This document shows, piece by piece, positions 12,801 to 23,930 of a stretch of 64,000 nt of DNA. Made by a program: the position numbers and the translations under genes. The first letter of the stretch is position 1. Each line of letters opens with the position of its first letter. A model generated the notes under the pieces. That model made no database searches. It was not told the origin of the DNA and worked only from the letters and a program-made list of their open reading frames with translations. Origin of the DNA: Boswellia sacra (Eukaryota > Streptophyta > Magnoliopsida > Sapindales > Burseraceae). The stretch is taken from positions 2,942,501 through 3,006,500 of the forward strand of contig SNVD02009519.1 in the NCBI GenBank assembly GCA_013180625.2, given 5' to 3'.

Positions 12801-14537
12801 TATGGGGCAACATGTCAAATTTACACAGATCACAAGAGCCTCAAGTATTTATTCACTCAAAAAGAATTGAATCTTAGGCAGAGAAGATGGATTGAGCTTA
12901 TCAAAGATTATGACTGCACAATTGACTATCACCCAGGTAAAGCAAATATAGTAGCAGATGCACTCAGCCAAAAGTCCTCGAGCTCTATAGCCTATTTGAG
13001 GGTGACATATCTACCTTTATTGATTGAATTGAGGTCCTTGGGAATTGAGTTAACAATTAATGACTCAAGTGTGCTACTAGCCAATTTTCATGTTAGACCT
13101 ACTTTAATTAATAAAGTTAGAGATGCACAAATACAAGATCCTCAGTTAATGAAACTGATAGAAGAGGTGAAGAAAGGCTTACGATCAGACTTTGCGGTTA
13201 GAGATGATGGAGCCTTAGTTATGGGAAATAGACTTTGTGTGCCCAACATTGAAGAATTAAAGAAAGAGATTATGGAAGAAGCTCACTTTCCAGCCTATGT
13301 AATGCATCCAGGAAGTACTAAGATGTATCGTAATTTGAGAGAACATTATTGGTGGCAAGGTATGAAGCGAGAAATTGCAGAATTTGTGTCTCGGTGTTTA
13401 GTTTGCCAACAAATCAAAGCTGAGCACCAGAAACCTGCGGGACTCTCTCAACCACTTCCTATCCCTGAATGGAAATGGGAACATATTACTATGGATTTTG
13501 TGGTAGGACTTCCACGTACTATGGCTGGTCATGATGGTATTTGGGTAGTGGTAGATCGTCTTACAAAATCTGCCCACTTTTTACCTATCAAGGCTACTTA
13601 TTCATTGAATAGGCTAGCTAGTATTTATGTAGCAGAGATAGTCCGTCTTCATGGTGCACCTGTTTCAATAATCTCAGATAGAGATCCACGTTTCACTTCC
13701 AGATTTTGGCCTAGCTTACAAAAAGCTTTAGGCACAAAATTGAATTTCAGCACAGCTTTTCACCCACAAACAGATGGTCAATCTGAGCGTACCATTCAAA
13801 CTCTTGAAGATATGCTTAGAGCTTGTGTATTGGAGTTTAAAGGAAATTAGGATGTTTATTTGCCTCTTATGGAATTTGCTTATAATAATAGTTACCAATC
13901 CAGTATTGAAATGGCACCTTATGAGGCTCTATATGGAAGAAAATGTAGAACACCAATATGTTGGGATGAAGTGGGTGAGAGGAGACTATTAGGACCAGAA
14001 CTGGTACAGGATACGAATGAAAAGATAGTTATTATTAGAAACAAGATGAAGGCAGCACAAGATCGACAGAAGAGTTATACTGATAAGCGTAGAAGAGATC
14101 TGGAGTTTCAGGTGGGAGATAAAGTATTTTTGAAGATATCTCCTTGGAAAGGTGTGCTTCGTTTTGGTAAACGTGGGAAACTAAGTCCACGTTATATTGG
14201 GCCTTACGAGATCATAGAGCGTGTGGGCACAGTTGCTTACCGTTTAGCTTTGCCTCCAGAGTTGTCGAAAATACATAATGTGTTTCATGTCTCTATGCTC
14301 CGCAAGTACGTGTATGATCCAAGCCATATCCTTCAACAGCAGCCAATTAAATTAAAAGAAGACTTGACTTTTGAAGAAGAACCATTAGAGATCATAGAAT
14401 GGAAACAGCAAGTACTTCGTGCCAAGACTATTCCCTTGGTTAAGGTATGGTGGCGAAATCACTTGAAGGAAGAAGCTACGTGGGAGCGAGAAGACGTTAT
14501 GCGAGCTCAATACCCACATCTCTTTCTCTCAGGTTAG
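9816..14537 (+). pseudogene. gag-pol polyprotein of the Tekay-type element, two in-frame stops
   Basis: One frame covers the whole region but is broken by TAA at 10725-10727, between gag and the zinc knuckle, and by TAG at 13848-13850, in the integrase core where a Trp codon is expected. The ATG at 9816 gives the usual chromovirus-like N terminus. Domains in order: retrotransposon gag (about 10070-10570); CCHC knuckle [14 protein letters not shown] (10905-10946); aspartic protease with IDPGSTHSF (near 11190); reverse transcriptase with FIDDILVYS (near 12195); RNase H beginning near SDASRQGLG (about 12640); integrase zinc region [11 protein letters not shown]...CLVC (about 13300-13400); and the DDE core to about 13810 (SDRDPRF, then the Glu in TDGQSERT). 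A chromodomain-like tail ends in EEATWEREDVMRAQYPHLF (14466-14522). No frameshift is seen. An antisense open frame at 11895-12248 is a shadow. Confidence 0.95.
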
Positions 14538-14554
14538 TAATTTCGAGGACGAAA

Positions 14555-14568
14555 TTTTTTTTAGGGGG
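14555..14568 (+). other. Polypurine tract region
   Basis: TTTTTTTTAGGGGG lies seven bases upstream of the 3' LTR (14576), at the position of the plus-strand priming site of Ty3/Gypsy elements. Confidence 0.65.
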
Positions 14569-14575
14569 TTAGTAT

Positions 14576-17057
14576 TGTAAAGCCCATTACTACTTTAACT
14601 AAGCCTAGCCCATCAAATTTTTTAGCCCAGCCCATGCCATAAGTCTTTTATTCATTTATATGCCATATATTTATATTAGGATTAATTAAGATATAATTAG
14701 AAAAGAAAAGAGAAAAATCCAGAAGAGAAGACAGAGGGGGGGAACGTGAGACAAGGGGGGAGAAAGCAAGAGAAAATTTTGATTTTTTCTAAGGAATTTG
14801 AAGATTTTAAGGTAATTTCTTCATCTCTTCATTTAATTAGATTATATAATTTCAATCCTATCTCTAGATCAATATTAGGAGGAGGTTATTTGATATTTGG
14901 AGATGTAATAGAGAGAGAAACTAGAGAGAGAAATGAGATTTCCATGCTTATTTAAGCTTCAATTTCTTGTATTTTGAAGGAATTGAAGTTTTGATGATAA
15001 TTATGGGAAATTAGGGATTCTGTGAACAGTACAAATTTCGAAAATTATAGCAGTCTGTTGGATTTGAATTTAATTCTGAAATTTATATATGTTAAAATAG
15101 ACATCTTAAGGAATTGTTTAAAGTTGGATTCACAGAAAAATGTGGAGTATGCAATTTATTATGAATTTTCGAAGTTTACTGTTTACCACTAGAAATTCAG
15201 TTTTTCTGCAGAAAATCAGTATTGGGCAAGTTAATTAAGGTATCTAGAGGTCTTCAAAAATTATGAAATTTGGGATATGAGTTTGTATGTATGTCTAGTT
15301 TAAATCTGGAAAGTTTGGTGATTTTATGAATTTAGTACAAATTATCATGTATTTTGGAATAGGGAGAGGTCAGATTTGGAAGGGAATTTACAGAATTTAT
15401 GTATCTGGAAAAATGAAGGATTTGAGGGATCAAATGAACACAGAATGCTATGCAATTTGATATGATATTAGGTATGTATGTGTAGAAGACCTTTATAAAA
15501 TATTAGACCATTTGGATGAGTGAATTAATTATTAAAAATCGGAGAACCAGAATTGGTCAGTTTAAGAAGTGTGAAAATGGAAGTAATTAAGAGAATTAGT
15601 ATGTTATTGGTGAGATTGTGGTTTTGTGCAATTAAAGAACTTTATTTGGCTTTTCCTTTAGGTGAGACTACGGTTCCTAATCCATACCGGGATCCGATCG
15701 CGGAAGACGTTGCCACACAAGTTAATCCACAAGATTGTGAGTGGGAAAAACATACATTTTTACCAATAATTGAATTATAATTTATAAATTTCTATTTTTA
15801 TTATAATTGTTAGCGAAACTTTATTATATTAGTAAACAGATATTCCTTTATTCTTGTATGAAGCATATTTCATGGTTTATCAAATTTTATCTATGTTGTT
15901 ATTAGAAAGAATTGTTTAATGTTTTAGAGATTTAAAAGTACAGAATTGAATTTTTATGTTTTACTAAGCTAGTACCCAATTCATTCAGATAGTGAAAGTA
16001 TAGAGGTCTTTGGGACCCATTCAGGCACACATAGAGGCTTTGGGCCGTGTGATCTGGATGTTTAGCCCTTTGGGGGCAGCTCTGCGCATGCGTAGGATCA
16101 GTATAGAGATATCTTGGCCTGAGCGATCCTAGCCCCGCCAGGTCATGATCAGTCAGATTAGTTTGGGTACTTGATTAGTGAAACTGTAATGATTTAGAAA
16201 TTTTAAAATGCGAAATGAGTTTTACGGGAATTAGAACCTTAATACGGTTATCAAATTGAATTTTGAATACAAGTGGAAATGCCTTAGAATATTTTTATAT
16301 CAAAAATTTGATTTTTGTGAAAGGCATATGGATTATTTAAAGATTAGCTCGTTTTTGTATCTTTTAGAAGCAGTTTTCTAATCAATGCTAGTAAAGCAGA
16401 ATTTTTTAGTTAATTACTTGTTATGATGTATTATTTTATCTTATGCAAATTTTTATCTATTTTAATGACTCTATCCCACTCACTGAGTCTATACTCACCC
16501 TATTTTTTTTAAAAAACCATTTTTCCCAGGAGATTGCAGTGTTCAGTCGGAACGCCAGTAGCTGCTTGAGGTTGGCCATTTGATGATGTTTTGAGAGCTT
16601 TCTTTTTTTATATCTTATTGTATTATCGTAGATGGTTTTCTTGCATATGTAAATATTTGATATCGTATATGTATCAAAGATTTGTTTTAGTTTCTTTCAG
16701 ACATTTTTGTTTATTCAATCATGTTTGAGTTTTTAAACTTATATTTAAAATTTTGGTTGTAAACTTTTTGAATCGAAATTAATCATATTTGAGGCCGGAG
16801 GCCATATTTTCTTCTAAAGACTGTTTTGGAGATACAATTATTTTAATAGATGGACTTAAGGTCCCGAAAAGGAAGTTAGTGGTTATATAAATATTTTGGA
16901 AGTGTTGAATTTTGTGTACTTGGCAGGGGGATTAGTCTAAAATACAGGGGAAACTCTGCCAAATTTTTCATAAATTAGCATAGTTTAAAAAGTCAGATTT
17001 TTCTTAGTACAGTTTTAGGCACGATTCGCCCGTGTTAGCTAGGGGCGGGTCGTGTCA
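14576..17057 (+). repeat. 3' LTR of the Tekay-type element
   Basis: 2482 bp, beginning TGTAAAGCCC and ending GTCGTGTCA, followed by the second ATATG. Differences from the 5' LTR that I could read: substitutions near 14664, 15016, 15127, 15135, 16489, 16699 and 16982, and one extra base in each of three homopolymers (near 16405, 16512 and 17002). Confidence 0.97.
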
Positions 17058-17755
17058 ATATGTTTCATAATACTGCTTGGAATTGGGAACAACTAATAAT
17101 TAAATAAATTAGCCTACGTTGACACTAGTGTTTTTCGAGTTTTAACCAAACTTAAATACTCTTTGTCCATTAATTAAATCCTAACTTTTTATGTACTAAA
17201 ATTATTGATTTGATTTTTAAGAATCAATTTATGTATCAATCTTTAATATATATCCAATGGGAAAATGCTACGATAATTTATTTAATCATTTTTTTTATGA
17301 TCATCTATCATATTATTATGAAAATATTAAATAAAGATATAAGCACCAAAATACAAAAATTACTCTCACTTTACATTATCAAAAAAAAAAAAAATTTAAG
17401 ACAACAAGTGATATCAGTCGGATCCTACTATCATACATTAAACACTTTCTATTTTATATACTTTTTACTCATGTAAACATACACATAAATTCAAAATTAT
17501 AATTAAAATAAACCAGATACCTTTAGTTGACTATAGTTTGTTTAAATTAAAATCCTAACATTTATGTGATACTAACCTATCCAATTACTAGATCATTCGG
17601 ACACTTAAAAACGGAAGTCACAAGTTAGCAAATCCTAAAAGGGGTTTTCTCTACCGAGGTAAAACCTTTTTGCTATTATGAAATAAATATTAAATAGGAA
17701 TATAACGGAAAAAGGATAAATACGAGAGAACACACAGTTCGTTCACTTAGGAATT
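17058..17755. other. Native intergenic sequence of copy A
   Basis: AT-rich non-coding sequence that continues the CPSF100 upstream region after the Tekay insertion. The same order of landmarks is present in copies B (30836-30982, 36068-36480) and C (48430-48748, 56722-57580). I see no gene or RNA in it. Confidence 0.7.
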
Positions 17756-17940
17756 TAGGCTTGAACCAGGGCGGGGCAGGGCAAGTACGAGGCAACAGAT
17801 ATCCATCCCCACCCGGTTGATCTTTTTTTTTTTTTTTTTTTTTTTTTGCCTTGCCTCGCCCCATTCTAGGCAATGGAGTAGGGAGGGGCAAAAAAATTTT
17901 CAATGGATCCGTACCCGCCCCGCCTATTTACAAAGTTTCT

Positions 17941-18325
17941 TTGGACCTTGTTGGCCAGGATTTTCATGTCAATTTGTCCAACCTTGCTTTCTCTATAACA
18001 GACAAAATTTAATAAGATATCCCAACCTCTATGTAATAGAATTATACTACAAAATTCACAGAAATATTTCCACGGCCAATTACCGTATTATAAATTAAAA
18101 ATCTTTCTTAATTCCTACACTACACAGGGGGAATTTACGGGTGTCTCATTGGACCTTGTTGGTCAAGACTTTCATGTCAATTTGTCCAACCTTGCTTTCT
18201 TTCTAACAGATAGAATTTAATAAATATACTATCCTCTATGTAATAGAATTATACTACAAAATTCATAGCAATATTTCCACAGCCAATTACCATATTACAA
18301 ATTACAAATCTTTCTTAATTCCTAC
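17941..18325. repeat. Direct repeat, about 208 bp period, interrupted by a hAT insertion
   Basis: Copy 1 begins at 17941 (ttggaccttgttggccagg) and copy 2 at 18149 (ttggaccttgttggtcaag). Copy 2 runs to attcctac at 18325, is cut by the hAT at 18326-21041, and resumes at 21042 with attcctacaccacacaaag. Similarity is high by eye, with scattered substitutions. Confidence 0.8.
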
Positions 18326-21041
18326 TAGGGTTGGCAATGGGGGGGCGCGGGGTCGGGCCGCGACAGCAGGTACCCAACCCCGCCCCACTCATTTATTTTT
18401 TGCCCCGCCCTGCCCCATTCCTTAAAAGGGCAATGGGGCCAAGCAGGGAAAAAAAAAAAAAAAGAGCGGATCTAGACCCGCCCCTCCCCTGTAACATCTA
18501 TATTTTTGCAACCTCGCCCATGTAACATTTACATGTTTGCAACCTCACCGCTGTAAAATTTACATCTTTGTAAATAACCTCATTCTCAATTTCTCATCAT
18601 ATCATGGACAACTATGACCACTTTTTAACAATCATAAAAACAATATATATTATGAGGATTTTAACAATCATAAAAACAATATATTTTCAAACTAAAATCA
18701 TATATATGCACAACAACCAAATTAACAACTAAAAACCATCATTCTATTAAAAGTCCAAGATTACCAAGTAAAAAATAATTCAAAAAACAATTACAAGTTA
18801 TCAACAAACAAAATCAACAAGTACATGACTATAACAATAATGAACGTTCTAAGTAAACATACTCATAACAATAAAAGCATACCAATACAAACATAGTAAC
18901 AAGTAAATAATAAATACTACCAACTTCAAACAATCGGTGTGCTCAATCTTTAGAAATTTATTCGTTTAATGTTCTTAAAAAAATTTTGCATCATTTTTTT
19001 GATATATATCTATCATAATCATGTACTGTCCTGTACTTACATATGTATATATAAAATATAAATATAATAGATGCTGCTGATGATGACGATAATTGTTTAA
19101 AAGTCTCATTTATTAGGTCAAGTGCAGCAAACACTTCATGCTCTGCTTCATGATGACCCATGTAGGCAACTGGCAATGCAATCCAATGCAAGCTCTTATT
19201 ATAGAAAAATAAATAAATAAAATATTAAGTTGTGTAACAGAGAAGAAGTCCCCATTGATTATGTGATTTTGAATTTGAACCTTGAAGAAGGGTCCAAATA
19301 AGTCCACTGATTAATAAATTAAATTACACACTAACAAATATGACAATCATGACCCAATAAAAGTTAGAAGACTCCGAAAATAATACTTGACTTCTTCTAC
19401 ACACCACGCTTTTTCCATGCAGATAACTCACCCTCTTATTATTGGAAGAAATTATCATTCTAATGATAAAATTTCAGTAATAAATCATGAAGAAAACTTC
19501 TAACTTGGACCATGTTATTGTCGATTCCAACACCTATATGTATGCAATATTATTTATCAATTCCTATTGTCACCAATCTATCAATTATTTTATCAAAGTA
19601 AAAGCTGTTTTGATCTCAAATTTCCTACATTACAATTTACAAATCAACCAATATAATTAACAAGCTAAAGTTGAAGCATTTAATTATCAAGTTCTAGACT
19701 TCTAGTGACTGCACTTCATGGTTTGCATATGAGCATCTGAAGGATCAACAACTAATCAACCAATCAACTTACATATACATATGAAAAACAATTTTGAAGT
19801 CAACCCAATTGTTAACATCAGTTCTTCAATTGGTATCTCCATCCATCTCAAACCGAAAAGAATATAATAGACAGGAGTAATGATACTCTACAATTGGTAT
19901 CTACAAATTGCAAGCATCGATCCCATACTACAATGCTTATTGAAATGTCACGTATCCACTTATATATGAAAGATACATTCCCAGCCACTTGATTCTCTCG
20001 CCATCTTTATTTATTCTCATAAAACTTAAATGTAATGAACAAATTTCAATTTTAGGAATAATTGATCTGTACTGATGAGAAAATTATCCATTACTCAATT
20101 GTTTACGCAACTATTTCAATAATTTTTTTTATAAAAAAAATTATTCCTAAAATTGAAAAGACATGCCAAACTCTGTTAATCATCACTTTATCAGACAAGA
20201 TATAACAATTCAATTATACAACACATGCCAAACTTCAAACTTTTTCGACGCAATCATAGTTAAATTATTAAAAAAAAATCCAGTTCAAACGTCAAACATG
20301 CCCGTGCAATGAGAACTGACCCAGGAGAGAAAGAGAGTGTGAGAGTCTGATACGGATGTGAGATGCCCACGAGAGAGGAGGAGGCCGCTGGAGCTGCGGA
20401 GCCGAGCTGGCCGTGCAGATACTGCGACACTGGAGCCGCGGAGGGGAGCTGGTCGAAAGAGAGGAGGCTGGGCCGCTGGAGCCGCGGACGCGAGCTGGCT
20501 GTGCAGTTACTGCGACACTGGAGCCGCGGAGGCAAGGTGGCCACGACCGCGAGAGATGCTGCTGACCCGCAGAGGCGAGGTGGCAGTGGGAAGTGCTACG
20601 AGAGAAGATGGCCGGCGACTGCCAATGGTGGAGTGGAGGCTGCTCAGGCGAGCGTTGACGAATGACGACGGCGGAGATGGTGTAGAGACCGTGAGTGCTA
20701 GGGGTTTCAGCAAGCAGAATCGAAGGGGACGTTTAGGAGTTCCTTATCTAGCTTAGTAAAATCTCCGGGATATCCTAATATATTAAAGTGTATCACAATC
20801 ACCCCTAGAATTCTTTCAAGTCCTAACATTTCATTTTTTGTCATGTGCACCCTTATATTGTACTAAGCGTGTAGGTCAAGCGGGGCTACGTGCTGGACCC
20901 GGCCCTAGACCCCGCCCAAATAGGGGAGCACATTTAAATATCCAAACTTGCCCCTAAATCTAAAATAAACGGGTCAGGACCCGCCCCTAAAGTGTGGGTC
21001 ACAACGAAGCTCTGGATTTGGTGGATCATTTTGCCATCCTT
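18326..21041. mobile_element. Non-autonomous hAT-like element nested in X
   Basis: 2716 bp between exact 8 bp target duplications ATTCCTAC (18318-18325 and 21042-21049). Ends are TAGGGTTGGCAATGG and ...TTTTGCCATCCTT, which form the hAT-style inverted terminus TARGGWTGGCAA. Subterminal tracts are strongly C/G-rich (ccccgccccact; cccgcccctaaag). There is no transposase frame. It contains a GC-rich tract at 20330-20740. Termini and subterminal composition match those of X, so a member of a family appears to have inserted into another member. Confidence 0.85.
20330..20740. other. GC-rich tract inside the hAT element
   Basis: About 400 bp far richer in G and C than anything near it, with repeated ctggagccgcgga motifs (near 20428, 20476 and 20518). 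Several frames are open on both strands because stops are rare at this composition. None resembles a known protein, so no CDS is called. It may be a captured or UTR-derived host fragment, as non-autonomous DNA transposons often carry. Confidence 0.4.
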
Positions 21042-22134
21042 ATTCCTACACCACACAAAGGGAATTTATTGGTACTTGTGGATGTAACAAAACACGTTAC
21101 AAAAATTAAATCTATTTTGGAATTTAATTAATCAATGAGCAACTGAAAATCTGAACTGAAATTAAACATGGGAGGAAATATATCAAAAATCGTGAAAAGT
21201 CGTTTGCTTGCTGAGTCTTTCCTCTTTGCTATAGACGAAAAACAAAAAATTGGTGGCAATTGAAATTATGCATGGGAGTGGCTAAATCATCCGTCGATCT
21301 TGTTTTTTAAGTTAGAAAAAATATAAAGAAAATAAAGAAATTAAAACAAAATAGAGGAAGTGAGATAAACATGAGTGAGATTGATGGAGGAGTGATTAGG
21401 CTTGGAGGAGTTGGATGGACAATGAGAGAATGCAAGCGTGGACCGTGGTGGTGAGTCGTGCGACAATAGAGGATAGTGCAGTGCAGCCGTGGACCGCGGC
21501 GGTGAACCGAGACAACATTGGCATCGAGGAAGGCCGAGCTTGAAGAGATTTGTAAATGGTGTCACACTGTGGAGTGGCAACGCCGGTGGACAGAGGAGAG
21601 GAGATCCAGAGAGATTCAAAGAAAGGTGGCGAGTGGCGACGTTAGGGATTTGAGATTGGGGTGTGTATAGAATCTATGAAACTTATATATTGTCATAGAT
21701 ATTGGAAACCCATTTATATTAAAACTTAACAAAAAAGCCCTTAATAATTCCTATAAGTCCTTATATATTAAATTCTTTTATTTATACCCTCATACTGTGC
21801 AGGACGGGGGGCTAGGGCAGGGTAGTACAATTTTCGTCCCATACCCGCCCCAATGATGGTTAAAACCCGTCTCGTTTGTACGGGTCTCACCGGGGCTCCG
21901 GATCCATAGGGTCAAATACCCAAAGCCTACTTGGGATTAGGGGTGCACACCGGTCGGGTCGGGTTTCACCGAACCTAACTTGACCTAATGTTTTATCGAG
22001 TTGCAAAAATTTGATTCGAGATCGGGTTTTCAATGGTGTGATTTGACATGTAACCCGAGTTCTCGGGTCGGCTCAGGTTAGTTGGGTTGCTCGGGTTAGG
22101 CTAAGCACAATTTAACACTTTCAGGCTAAATAAA

Positions 22135-23007
22135 GGGAAAATTAAAAAAATGGACACAATTAGGGACCCTCATTGAAATTTGGATACATCCTAAAAAATT
22201 TTCATGTCATAGATACTTTGTTAACAAAAAGACTCAATTACCCTTATCTATTCAATTTTTTTTCAAAGCCTTATTTTCCTTTATTTCCCTCTTCAGTAAA
22301 AATTACCAAAACCCATCGACACCGCTCGAAACGCAAACCAACACGAGCATCGGCTGAGGATAGAAGCATCAAGCAAAACGACGCAGACAGAAGCATCCAT
22401 CGACACTGAGGGTCTCTAATTGTGATTTATTTGGTTGTTATTCGTTAGATTTGATTTAGTTTTTAGAGAATTTAAATTAGGGATTTGAGTTTCCATCGGA
22501 TTTGTGAACTTATTTAGGGATAAATCTAGTGTTACAATGTGATTTTTGTGATTTGATACGTGTGAAAATCGACGAAACCAGTCGTTTCGACGTTTCATCG
22601 CGACGTAGACGACACTCGACACCTACGTGTCAAGTCGTGTCGAGTCGTGAATCTGACACTCGATATCAGTCTATTTTTGAAGACATATTAACTCGACACT
22701 CGACACTACCTTGCATCCGACAACACTTGACACGCATATGTCTAGTCGTGTCGGATTATTAACCCGACACTCAACACTACCTTTCATCCGACATGTCGAG
22801 TGTCAGATACGTGGAAACCGACATATCGATGTCTCGAACCATATATCCAACACTCGACATGTCATGTGTCGGGATATCGCGTGTCAAGATGTCGAGTGTC
22901 GAGTGCTTTTTGTAAGCAATTTTGTAATGATTTATTGTCCACGTACTTATATGATATGTATCTATCATGCAGGATATATAAACTTTACTCATACTTATGC
23001 TATATAA
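22135..23007 (+). repeat. Left TIR of the MULE derivative
   Basis: Pairs in inverted orientation with 23931-24851. The outer 250 bp resembles a MULE terminus. The inner part from about 22570 to 22910 is packed with gtcgagtgtcgg/cgacactcgac words in both orientations. Confidence 0.8.
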
Positions 23008-23013
23008 TGGTTC

Positions 23014-23142
23014 ACCCTTAAGACACCATATGATGAACACGACCATGCGGTGATTACAAACATGACAAGTTTGGACTATATTCAATGGATTCGCGCGAAC
23101 TTGAGTACGAGGCAAAAAGATATTGCCGTTAAGATAGCCTAA
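23014..23142 (+). pseudogene. DUF1985-type gene, 5' fragment
   Basis: A 43-codon frame ending TAA at 23140-23142. It matches the start of the DUF1985/Ulp1-type gene in the larger MULE (minus strand, near 41820-41710): KTPYDEH, HAVITN, SLD and the RQKD block align in order. Only the beginning survives. Its orientation is convergent with the transposase fragment at 23287-23889. Confidence 0.7.
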
Positions 23143-23286
23143 CGCCCATCGTATAGGTGCGAAAAAGCACATAAATTCGTGTTTAATACATTAATGTTAC
23201 GTACATATATTGACGAAGCACATAAGTAAATGTTTCATATATGAATGTTTAATACAATGACAAAATCACATATATGAAAGTTATTA

Positions 23287-23889
23287 TTAATTTGAATAAG
23301 CCACAAATTGGAATACAATAAATATTACATAGATGACGTTATCAACATCAATATTACCTAAACTCTCAAACTCTCTAATGCTATCAAGATGACGTACCAA
23401 TCTCGATGGCATCGACGGGGGCACCCCTTCTTCATTTTCAAGATAGATCCCAACTGACTCATATCCTGCATGCCCTGAATACTGCTCAAACAGGATGCCA
23501 ACATCATCATTCAATTGTGGTTGTGTACAAACAGGAGTGGACTCACTTAATTGGTTGCTTCCACTTGCTGAGCGAAACATAGAGGGATGAGAAGATCTTT
23601 GTCGCCTACGTACTGCATCGGATCCTGACCTTTGTCTTCACTTCTCTCTATCTTCAACTTTGACAATTAAGGGTGTATATAACTGTTGGTCCTCCAAACA
23701 ATGTTGTATAAAGAAACAAACATCGTCGTCAGTCTTAATAGGTGTCAACATTAGCGAAAGACCCTTTAAAGCAAATTGAACCTCTAAACTGATGTTATGC
23801 TTACGAAGATCCCAACCCATTCCAATACTAATACAGTTAACCAACTCACTATAAGTAGCAGACTTATGAATTATCAATGGCTTCGCCAT
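23287..23889 (-). pseudogene. MURA-type transposase, N-terminal fragment
   Basis: One minus-strand frame with a TGA at 23638-23640. It begins MAKPLIIHKSATYSEL, then MGWDLRKHNISLEVQF, DDDVCFFIQHCLEDQ, a basic linker and EEGVPPSMPSRLVRHLD. The same blocks occur in the 43707-46400 transposase (46390-45830). The MuDR DNA-binding, DDE and SWIM regions are absent. The frame diverges from its relative after about 23330. Confidence 0.75.
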
Positions 23890-23930
23890 CCCACCTGTGT
23901 ATAATTAACCACCATTCTCTTGCATAGTTC

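Larger units (their letters stand above)
7232..17057 (+). mobile_element. Ty3/Gypsy chromovirus (Tekay/Del type) LTR retrotransposon
   Basis: Complete element of 9826 bp with two LTRs, a tRNA-iMet-type primer binding site, a single gag-pol frame in the order RT-RNase H-integrase (Ty3/Gypsy) and a C-terminal chromodomain-like tail. The 5 bp target duplication ATATG flanks it at 7227-7231 and 17058-17062. By eye the LTRs differ by seven substitutions and three 1-base indels over about 2.48 kb (about 0.3%), so the insertion is recent. It split the upstream region of CPSF100. The gag-pol frame carries two nonsense codons, so this copy is not autonomous as it stands. Confidence 0.97.
17756..21929. 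mobile_element. Non-autonomous hAT-like element X (hosts a nested relative)
   Basis: Inserted between cttagga of the native unit and its continuation. Ends are TAGGCTTGAAC and ...CAAAGCCTA, forming a short inverted repeat. The candidate 8 bp target site is cttaggaa on the left and cttgggat at 21930-21937 on the right, degenerate but close to the intact site cttaggat near 57572. Subterminal regions are rich in cccgcccc/ggggcgggg, as in the nested element at 18326. The interior between 21340 and 21660 is moderately GC-rich. No transposase was seen. It carries the 208 bp direct repeat at 17941-18325. Confidence 0.55.

Noticed and set aside
17820..17847. Long T run as a retrotransposon poly(A) tail
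   Set aside because: No target duplication or LINE/SINE body adjoins it. It lies in the GC-rich subterminal part of a hAT-like element, where A/T runs recur (18450-18464).
20260..20756. Several overlapping long frames on both strands (up to 132 codons)
   Set aside because: GC-rich composition removes stops in every frame. No domain, start context or homologue was recognised.
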